DNA from: Planctomycetota bacterium | Lineage (GTDB): Bacteria > Planctomycetota > UBA11346 | Direction: 5' to 3' | DNA: 5,015 bases | NCBI GenBank assembly: GCA_947440715.1 | Contig: CANETI010000217.1 | Location: 1-5,015, forward strand | Shown: in pieces, positions 1 through 5,015 of the stretch | How positions within the stretch are numbered: position 1 is the first letter of the stretch | Layout: each line of letters begins with the position of its first letter | The notes under the pieces: model-generated | Databases searched by the model: none | What the model saw: the letters and a program-made list of their open reading frames with translations, nothing else | What the model was told of the DNA's origin: nothing | Position numbers and translations under genes: made by a program

Positions 1-1070
1 GTCACCTGAACACTTAATCGACGTTTACACACCCCCGCATCGGTGGCGCGCAAAATAGGGCCATCAATATGGGTAGAGTACCAATCGATAACAAAATTCG
101 TACTTTGATTCGGTGCCAAATCGACCAGTGGACCGAGTACTTCGACTTCAACGTATGGTTCTTTGCCTGAGGTGAATACTTGCAGTGAGCTACCACCTTC
201 TGGATAAGTCGCTGGTTCAGGTGCTTTTTCCACTGAAAATCTTTTGACATACGTAAAACCATGACGGCTATCAACTGATGCGACCCAACCTCCGACCACA
301 TCCGCGCCTATTTTTCCTGTGCGGCGTAAATAATTAACTGCCGCAATATTATCACCCATGAGGTTAGACCATTGGCTATCTGCGTAAGCTCGATTCGAAC
401 CCGGAAAAGTGAAATATCCACGCTCGCCAAACATGCTGCGGGTATTAATCGGGAAATAGACCCAACAGGTTTCAGGGTCATCGAGTCCAGCGTGGGTCCC
501 TGGAATCTGCGTGACATCCCAATTGGATACAATTTGTGGCGCCGTTCCGTGATTGGTTATGCGTTGCTCGACGCGAACTCGGGTTGAACCTGGGTACACG
601 GTTAACGTTCGCGTTAGCGACAGGTCTTTAGCCTGCCACTCGGCAAAGGTCTCACGCGGGCTGGTAGCGACCAAGGTTATTTCACCGGATTCACCTTTGG
701 TCATAGTGATCGTATAAAGCCCAGAGTCTAAAGTTGGTGCTGGTGGCCAACCACCCATTCCGCGACGCCAATTCCCTTGTGGTGCTACCCAGGATTTATA
801 ACCACCAAAATTATGCCACACACCATCAGCGGCTGGTTCGTAAGTGCGGCCAATCTCTGCCGGATTTACCCATAAAAATGGATGGTCTTGTAAATCATAT
901 TGCATGACCCGTCCGCCAATTGCCGGTACCAATGCGAGCGTAATGTAGTCGTTACGAATAACGTGCGCCTGCCAACCCCAGCCAAGGTGGTCATCGACCA
1001 CCGTATATTGCACAGCATCTGCCGCCTGAGCCAGCCATGGCAGACAACACAACAGCAAGACGTTTCGCAT
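1..1070 (-). CDS. Exported DUF4380-like (galactose mutarotase-fold) protein, C-terminus cut by window edge
   Basis: An uninterrupted minus-strand frame of 356 codons runs from an ATG at 1070 to the left edge, so the 3' end is missing. Residues 1-17 form a short signal peptide: Arg2, a hydrophobic core (VLLLCCLPWLA) and an AQA-A cleavage site near residue 16/17. The mature part looks like a beta-sandwich of the aldose-1-epimerase/galactose-mutarotase type: 'GGRVMQYDL' at 52-60, 'LWVNP' at 66-70, and a 'NFGGYKSWVAPQ' block at 87-98 that resembles the DUF4380 signature. A 'YVEVEVLGPLVDLAP' strand pair lies at 306-320. Proteins of this type are thought to bind carbohydrate, but no reaction is assigned to DUF4380. 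A periplasmic or secreted location is inferred from the signal peptide. The start is well fixed because an in-frame TGA lies nine codons upstream and no other ATG intervenes; no good Shine-Dalgarno sequence is visible. The gene is divergent from lptF and so probably not part of that operon. The family call rests on remembered motifs. Confidence 0.72.
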   Translation of the reverse strand, partial: MRNVLLLCCLPWLAQAADAVQYTVVDDHLGWGWQAHVIRNDYITLALVPAIGGRVMQYDLQDHPFLWVNPAEIGRTYEPAADGVWHNFGGYKSWVAPQGNWRRGMGGWPPAPTLDSGLYTITMTKGESGEITLVATSPRETFAEWQAKDLSLTRTLTVYPGSTRVRVEQRITNHGTAPQIVSNWDVTQIPGTHAGLDDPETCWVYFPINTRSMFGERGYFTFPGSNRAYADSQWSNLMGDNIAAVNYLRRTGKIGADVVGGWVASVDSRHGFTYVKRFSVEKAPEPATYPEGGSSLQVFTSGKEPYVEVEVLGPLVDLAPNQSTNFVIDWYSTHIDGPILRATDAGVCKRRLSVQV

Positions 1071-1287
1071 GAGCGGGAGACTATAAGCTAGCCCTCATCT
1101 GCCTACTGTTGCAAATAAAACGGTTCAATACGTGTATGGAATGGTCATCCATCAATCCCGCTCGTGTCAAATCAAGGATAGCGAACGAACCAGAGAACCA
1201 CCTCAAGGCCCAATGGCCAACCGCACCTTTGATCGTGACCAGCGCCAGATGGCTGACATGATCCCGCCCCACCACCAGCTACGATTC
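1071..1287. promoter_or_regulatory. Divergent intergenic region between the DUF4380-like gene and lptF
   Basis: These 217 bases separate two divergent start codons, so promoters for both directions should lie here. I could not find a convincing -35/-10 pair with normal spacing. On the plus strand, TTGCAA at 1109-1114 and TATGGA at 1135-1140 are 20 bp apart, which is too far. On the minus strand, a TATAGT-like box near 1080 has no well-spaced partner. The lptF frame stays open upstream to a GTG at 1132, so part of this region could code for an N-terminal extension, although that seems unlikely. No terminator, riboswitch or strong inverted repeat was seen. Confidence 0.4.
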
Positions 1288-2424
1288 ATGTTCGACACCC
1301 TCTCACATTATGTTCTTCGGCGCACGACTGCACGCTTTGTGTTGTTGTTTATCGTATTCATGGGGGTGTTGGTTGGCGGACAATTGGCCCTATTTCTCGG
1401 ACGTGGCGTAACACCAGAAGCCTGTTTGCCGATGGTGCTGTCGTTATCTTTGTTTTCATTGCCCATCGCCTTACCGATCGCATTGGCGACGGCAATTTTA
1501 GTCATTATTGGGGGCATGAACCAAGAGGGCGAATTGCGGGCACTTGCAGCCAGTGGCGTTGGTCACCGCCGGGTCATTGTGCGCCTTATTCCGTTGGTCG
1601 TCCTCGCGGTTTTGGGCTGTAGCATTTTAACTCACATTATCATGCCGATGGGTCTTGCCGAAATGCGCGCCAATATACCGCGTATATTACAAACGGCCAT
1701 TGCGAGCCAGATCGCTGAGGGCGAACCGATTAAAGAAGAGAATAAGGTCGACAAAGCGCTGACTGTCTGGGCCGGGGCCTCAGATGGTTCCAATTTGCAA
1801 GACATCCACGCGTTGATGACACTCAATAAAGAATTTATCGCCTTGTATTCGCCCAAAGCCCAATGGGTCTTAGTCGATCAAGGCATTCATTTAGAATGTG
1901 AAAATGTCCAAATGATGATCCGACAATCGGGTAAACACGTGATGGTGTTGGATACTGACCGTTATTCTTATCTCTATAATAATGATTTGATGCAAGTTGA
2001 TAAAATTAATCCCGACAGCTTATCGACATCCCAAGTATTTGCCTTAGCCGGAAAAGTTCCAGCGACCGGTGAAAGTCATTCCGTTTATAATAATGCCCGA
2101 CTCACGGCTCAATTTCGTTTCTTTTTGCCCATCTCACTCATCGCTTTCAGTCTCTTAGCCATGGGTCTGGGTTTGGCCTATGGGACCGATCAAAATTTAC
2201 CTGGTATTGTCATTATCGTGGTCGTCGTCGCGGCGGTGGTGTATCCGACGTTTGGTTATGTAAAAACCAACTCATCACAGCCGCAATTAAATCCAGGGTG
2301 GATTTTGTGGCCACCAGCGATTGCCATTGCGTTATTTGGCCTGTGGTTGTCGTGGCGTCCCGAACGTGCACGTGAAATAATTGCTATGCCGTGGATGTGG
2401 TACGCGGATCGTCATCGGACATGA
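1288..2424 (+). CDS. lptF: LptF, LPS export ABC transporter permease
   Basis: This is a YjgP/YjgQ-family inner-membrane permease. In the known system LptF pairs with LptG and an LptB dimer to extract LPS from the inner membrane and pass it to the LptC/A bridge. The 378 residues are close to the 366 of E. coli LptF. Three N-terminal membrane segments (about 18-40, 50-77, 96-120) are followed by a periplasmic beta-jellyroll domain (about 121-270) and three more segments (about 276-299, 304-325, 339-356). The coupling helix reads 'GELRALAASGV', keeping the Glu (residue 82) that matches E. coli E84, which contacts LptB. The end, 'YVKTNSSQPQLNPGWILW', matches the E. coli 'SIKSN...LDP..W' region. 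I chose the ATG at 1288 because 'MFDTLSHYVLRRTTARF' aligns with the usual LptF N-terminus. The frame is open back to a GTG at 1132, with in-frame ATGs at 1141, 1213, 1249 and 1258, but those added residues are polar and unlike the family. Shine-Dalgarno signals are weak at all candidates. The stop overlaps the lptG start as ATGA. Confidence 0.9.
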   Translation: MFDTLSHYVLRRTTARFVLLFIVFMGVLVGGQLALFLGRGVTPEACLPMVLSLSLFSLPIALPIALATAILVIIGGMNQEGELRALAASGVGHRRVIVRLIPLVVLAVLGCSILTHIIMPMGLAEMRANIPRILQTAIASQIAEGEPIKEENKVDKALTVWAGASDGSNLQDIHALMTLNKEFIALYSPKAQWVLVDQGIHLECENVQMMIRQSGKHVMVLDTDRYSYLYNNDLMQVDKINPDSLSTSQVFALAGKVPATGESHSVYNNARLTAQFRFFLPISLIAFSLLAMGLGLAYGTDQNLPGIVIIVVVVAAVVYPTFGYVKTNSSQPQLNPGWILWPPAIAIALFGLWLSWRPERAREIIAMPWMWYADRHRT

Positions 2425-3482
2425 AAACGTTACATCGACACATTCTTTCGTTGGCCTTCGCACGCTGGGCAATGGTATTATTTATCGGGATGTTTCTCAT
2501 TCTGCTGGGCGACTTCATCGGACAAATGGGTCGTTATCTTGAGGCGTTGGAAAAAGGACGCGGCGAACATGTGATAATTTATTTCGTGTTACGCTTTCCT
2601 GGTTTTCTCGCGGCATGGTTGCCAGTATCTGCCGCAGCGGCGGCTTTGCTCACGGCTTGGCCGATGCTGCGACAAGGAACCCTCGTTGCCTTATGTGCAG
2701 CCGGAATTCCAGTTCGACGCATCTATGCCTCATTGCTTGGATTATCAATTGCCATCGGCTTACTCGGTTTTGTTTTACAAGACCAAGTCATTCCACGTTT
2801 AGAATTGGAAGCCAAGCTCGCCAAAGCACGCATGAGAGGTTCGCTGGAATATAATCAAAACGTCACGCGCGCGGTTGGCTGGCATGACAGCGATCATTTC
2901 TGGTGCGCGCAAAATGCGCAACCAGAGGGTGGCCTTTACCAAAACGTTGCCGTATTTAGTTCGATAAAAAACAACCGACGCAATGCCATTTTATTAGCAG
3001 ATACGTTGCAGTGGAAAAATAACACCTGGGAAGTCATTCGCCCGGTCATGATGATCGACGATGTAAAACCTGCGGTTATCGCTGAGCGAGCGACCCTGTC
3101 ATCCTTAGGATTTAATTTACAAACCGATGCCGCGGCGTTAATCGAACGTTTGAAACAAGATAAAAACCGCACCAGTAACGAATTGTTAGAAGTGCAGGCA
3201 GAAAACGCCTGGGGCTATATCTTGCTACGAATTAGTTTTGGCCTGTTACCGTTATTGTGTTTGATCTTCGCCTTGCCCAGTTTTTTACGCTTAGAGGGCC
3301 GACATAATTTAGGCAGTTCACTAGCCCGCGCCTTTATGTGGATGGTAATTCCATTAGTCGGTTATTGGGTCTTGTCACGCATCTTGGTTTCAAACAGCAC
3401 CTACGTCTTCACTGGCACCGCCATTGTCTTAGGCGGCTTGCTCACATCCGGTGGGTGGCGTTGGTGGATGATGCGTTTATAA
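2421..3482 (+). CDS. lptG: LptG, LPS export ABC transporter permease
   Basis: This is the second YjgP/YjgQ-family permease, expected to form the transmembrane LPS channel with LptF. It has 353 residues against 360 in E. coli LptG. Membrane segments lie at about 13-35, 52-80, 98-122, 266-288, 303-321 and 328-344, with a periplasmic beta domain between the third and fourth. The ATG at 2421 overlaps the lptF stop (ATGA), which points to translational coupling. The frame extends ten codons further upstream to a GTG at 2391, but that start would lie deep inside lptF and is less likely. One oddity is the coupling helix: it reads 'GTLVALCAAGIP', so Thr87 stands where E. coli has Glu88, and Cys92 where many family members have Arg. 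The assignment to LptG rather than a second LptF rests on gene order, the paired arrangement and alignment with the E. coli 'SELVVMQASGF' stretch. The permease family itself is clear. Confidence 0.87.
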   Translation: MKTLHRHILSLAFARWAMVLFIGMFLILLGDFIGQMGRYLEALEKGRGEHVIIYFVLRFPGFLAAWLPVSAAAAALLTAWPMLRQGTLVALCAAGIPVRRIYASLLGLSIAIGLLGFVLQDQVIPRLELEAKLAKARMRGSLEYNQNVTRAVGWHDSDHFWCAQNAQPEGGLYQNVAVFSSIKNNRRNAILLADTLQWKNNTWEVIRPVMMIDDVKPAVIAERATLSSLGFNLQTDAAALIERLKQDKNRTSNELLEVQAENAWGYILLRISFGLLPLLCLIFALPSFLRLEGRHNLGSSLARAFMWMVIPLVGYWVLSRILVSNSTYVFTGTAIVLGGLLTSGGWRWWMMRL

Positions 3483-3490
3483 ACCCCGCG

Positions 3491-4060
3491 ATGAATGATT
3501 CCGTTGCCCTCTGCATTCGCTCCCGCCGCACGGTCAAAGACTTTACCGGTGAAGCCGTTCCACGTGATCTGTTAGCCAAGTGGACTGAATTAGCCTGTTG
3601 GGCTCCGACCCATCGCATGACCCAACCATGGCGTTTTGCGGTGCTCGACCAAGCCGCCATCGCTCGTTTGGGAATCTACCTGCAAGCCGAGCCAGCCATT
3701 GCCGCCGTTCCAGATCCGGCCAAAGGCGCTGCTAAATTAGCTAAATTATTAGAGCGTTTACCCACGTTGGGCGCCTTAATTCACGTGGTATGGGAACGCG
3801 CAGCAAGCCCAGAAATCGATTTAGAAGAACATGCTGCCGCCAGTGCAGCGGTGCAAAATTTATTACTCGCTGCCCACGCCGATGGCTGGGCGGGATTTTG
3901 GTCAACCAATCCAGCGCTTGGACATCCATTAACCAGTGCCTGGTGTGGCTATCCCGTAAATAAATTTGGTTTTTTAGGCTCGATTTGGCTCGGTAAAGCC
4001 AAGGTCATCCCGCCCCCGCTTGCGCGAGTTCCTGCAAGCGAACGCGTTACCTGGCTGTAA
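3491..4060 (+). CDS. YdjA-like FMN-dependent nitroreductase family protein
   Basis: A 189-residue protein of the nitroreductase fold, close in size to E. coli YdjA (183 residues). These are small soluble flavoproteins that use FMN and NAD(P)H to reduce nitro compounds, quinones or other electron-poor substrates; the physiological substrate here is unknown. Visible motifs are 'SRRTVKDF' at 11-18 (the N-terminal FMN-phosphate-binding Arg pair), 'APTHRMTQPWRF' at 38-49 (compare YdjA 'APDHKSMQPWHF'), the long helix 'AAVQNLLLAAHADGWAGFW' at 119-137, and 'FLGSIWLGKA' near the end, matching YdjA 'IVGFLYLG'. The start is ATG 3491, 8 bp after the lptG stop. The frame stays open to 3338 inside lptG, but residues before this Met do not fit the family. 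Shine-Dalgarno is weak, so translation may depend on coupling to lptG. Close spacing suggests one transcript with lptFG. Confidence 0.85.
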   Translation: MNDSVALCIRSRRTVKDFTGEAVPRDLLAKWTELACWAPTHRMTQPWRFAVLDQAAIARLGIYLQAEPAIAAVPDPAKGAAKLAKLLERLPTLGALIHVVWERAASPEIDLEEHAAASAAVQNLLLAAHADGWAGFWSTNPALGHPLTSAWCGYPVNKFGFLGSIWLGKAKVIPPPLARVPASERVTWL

Positions 4061-4121
4061 TGACTAAAGTTACTCAGATAAATTAACTACTTTCTTTCCC
4101 TATCACCCAATTGAGATAATT
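4061..4121 (+). other. Short AT-rich spacer before the PfkB-like gene
   Basis: This 61-bp gap is the largest between the four plus-strand genes. It holds a short imperfect AT-rich inverted repeat (AAAGT near 4066-4070 with ACTTT near 4088-4092), too weak to call a terminator, and no U-run follows it in the usual position. A GAG at 4113-4115, six bases before the ATG at 4122, is a plausible but weak ribosome-binding site. Read-through from the nitroreductase gene is the simplest reading, though a separate promoter cannot be excluded. Confidence 0.35.
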
Positions 4122-4970
4122 ATGACTTCGTTACTGATTGCAGGCCCCTTGGCCCTTGATGATTTTCCTGACGCACCTGGCCTGCTTGGTGGCGTTGGTG
4201 GGTATGCCGCAATGGCTGCCGCGCCATTAGCGCTCACCCAATTATGGTCACGTGGCGGAAAAGATATCACGCCACAAGTACGTTCTATTTTGGAACGACG
4301 GGGCATTGACCTCACCGGCGTTTCCTGGAACGGTGAAACCTCGCGCGGAAATAAATTAATTGCCCCACTATTATCTGATATCCATCCAACCGATCCTGGT
4401 GATGTCACGGCGGTGTTGTTAATTGGCTTGGATCGCGCCGATTGGCAACGCGCCTGCGACACCATACGCGACTTACCGGGAGCCGAGAACCGCACCGTCG
4501 TCGTGGCCCCCTATGGCGTTGATTTGAGCGATGCCGCGTACTTGGCCGAAGTCTGCAACATGGCCGACGTGCTGGTGATGCCGGTACCGCGCGCACTAGA
4601 ACTCACCAAGGCCGTTGACGCCTTCGCCGCTGGGCGAGACCTCGGCGCGCTGGGTGCCAAATGCGTGATCCTGACCGCTGGGCCGCTTGGTGGTTTGATC
4701 GTGTATCGCCAAAAAGCGACCACCTTTACCGCTTTGCCCATTGAAACCCTCGAACCAACCGGACTTGGACCGGTATTCGCAGGTGCACTGGCCGCATGGT
4801 TAACCGGCGCTGGTAAAGACGATTTCCGTGCGATTAAACGCGGCTGCGCCGTCGCTAGTGGTGTTGCAGGCATTTGTGCGCAAGGCGTTGGCCCGAAAAA
4901 ATTACTCACAGCTGATCGCAAAGAATACCTCGAACGCTTCAATCGTCTGCGTCGGGCAGCAAAGGCCTAA
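4122..4970 (+). CDS. PfkB/ribokinase-fold protein lacking catalytic motifs (probable pseudokinase)
   Basis: A 282-residue protein of the PfkB carbohydrate kinase family, slightly shorter than the usual 300 or so. Family members phosphorylate sugars or nucleosides in the cytoplasm with Mg-ATP. Supporting features are the N-terminal strand 'SLLIAGPLALDDF' with a substrate-type Asp at 13/14, 'LGGVGGYAAMAA' at 22-33 (the GGxxxN region, with Tyr28 in place of Asn), 'RRGIDLTGV' at 59-67, 'CVILTAGPLGGLIVY' at 181-195 and the C-terminal 'AVASGVAGICAQGVG' helix. Two key motifs are degraded. The PNxxEAxxLT block aligns without gaps to 'MPVPRALELT' (153-162), giving Asn to Pro154 and Glu to Arg157. The DPTGAGDxFAG block reads 'EPTGLGPVFAG' (211-221), so the catalytic base Asp is Pro217. 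The frame is intact throughout, so this is not simple decay by frameshift. It probably cannot phosphorylate; a binding or regulatory role is possible. Start ATG 4122 has a weak GAG upstream. Confidence 0.8.
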   Translation: MTSLLIAGPLALDDFPDAPGLLGGVGGYAAMAAAPLALTQLWSRGGKDITPQVRSILERRGIDLTGVSWNGETSRGNKLIAPLLSDIHPTDPGDVTAVLLIGLDRADWQRACDTIRDLPGAENRTVVVAPYGVDLSDAAYLAEVCNMADVLVMPVPRALELTKAVDAFAAGRDLGALGAKCVILTAGPLGGLIVYRQKATTFTALPIETLEPTGLGPVFAGALAAWLTGAGKDDFRAIKRGCAVASGVAGICAQGVGPKKLLTADRKEYLERFNRLRRAAKA

Positions 4971-5015
4971 GACCACTCCGACAAGTCATTTCACGCACCC
5001 AAACAGCTGCGTCAC

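Noticed and set aside
14..532. Two minus-strand open frames (14-301 and 308-532) that could be read as small genes
   Set aside because: They lie on the same strand as, but in a different frame from, the long exported-protein gene that covers 1-1070 without a stop and has a signal peptide and family motifs. They look like out-of-frame artefacts.
1047..1070. Possible lipoprotein signal (Leu-Leu-Leu-Cys near residues 5-8) in the exported protein
   Set aside because: The cysteine lies too close to the N-terminus for a lipoprotein signal, and an AQA-A type signal peptidase I site follows at residues 14-17.
3338..3490. Longer start for the nitroreductase inside lptG
   Set aside because: The extra 51 residues overlap lptG out of frame and do not resemble any nitroreductase N-terminus; Met at 3491 gives the normal family length.
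4061..4100. AT-rich inverted repeat after the nitroreductase gene as a terminator
   Set aside because: The arms are only about five AT-rich base pairs, and no clear T-run follows the stem, so it would not be a credible intrinsic terminator.
4115..4120. GATAAT just before the PfkB-like start as a -10 promoter element
   Set aside because: It ends one base before the ATG, so transcription would begin inside the gene, and no good -35 box lies 17 bp upstream.
4511..4942. A 143-codon open frame on the minus strand opposite the PfkB-like gene, with another of 130 codons at 4103-4495
   Set aside because: Both are antisense to a gene with clear family motifs, have low-complexity Ala/Pro/Ser/Arg-rich translations and match no family I recognise. 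They are best explained as shadows of the plus-strand codon pattern.
4971..5015. Terminator or further gene after the PfkB-like gene
   Set aside because: The 45 bases to the window edge show no hairpin with T-run and no usable start codon context.

Overview
The window appears to come from a Gram-negative (diderm) bacterium, because it carries a tandem lptF-lptG pair, the membrane subunits of the lipopolysaccharide exporter. Base composition looks roughly balanced, without strong AT or GC bias. The lineage cannot be fixed from the sequence. The divergent DUF4380-like secreted protein and the style of the PfkB protein would fit a PVC-type bacterium (Planctomycetes/Verrucomicrobia/Lentisphaerae), but that is a weak guess.

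Layout: positions 1-1070 hold the first 356 codons of a minus-strand gene for an exported, galactose-mutarotase-like protein of DUF4380 type, cut by the left edge. A divergent intergenic region of about 217 bp (1071-1287) follows. Four plus-strand genes then fill the rest: lptF (1288-2424), lptG (2421-3482, overlapping lptF by the 4-bp ATGA), a YdjA-like FMN nitroreductase (3491-4060, 8 bp after lptG), and a PfkB/ribokinase-fold protein (4122-4970, after a 61-bp gap). The last 45 bases contain no recognisable feature.

How the genes fit together: LptF and LptG should form the transmembrane channel of the LptB2FG ABC transporter that extracts LPS from the inner membrane. The ATPase gene lptB is not in this window. 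The nitroreductase is probably co-transcribed with them, but no functional link to LPS export can be shown.

The two most notable observations are residue-level. The PfkB-fold protein has an intact, full-length frame but has lost the NxxE metal/phosphate motif and the GAGD catalytic motif, so it looks like a pseudokinase. LptG has a threonine where the coupling-helix glutamate is expected, while LptF keeps its glutamate. I see no CRISPR array, mobile element, RNA gene or defence-like system, and nothing that amounts to a wholly new multi-gene system.
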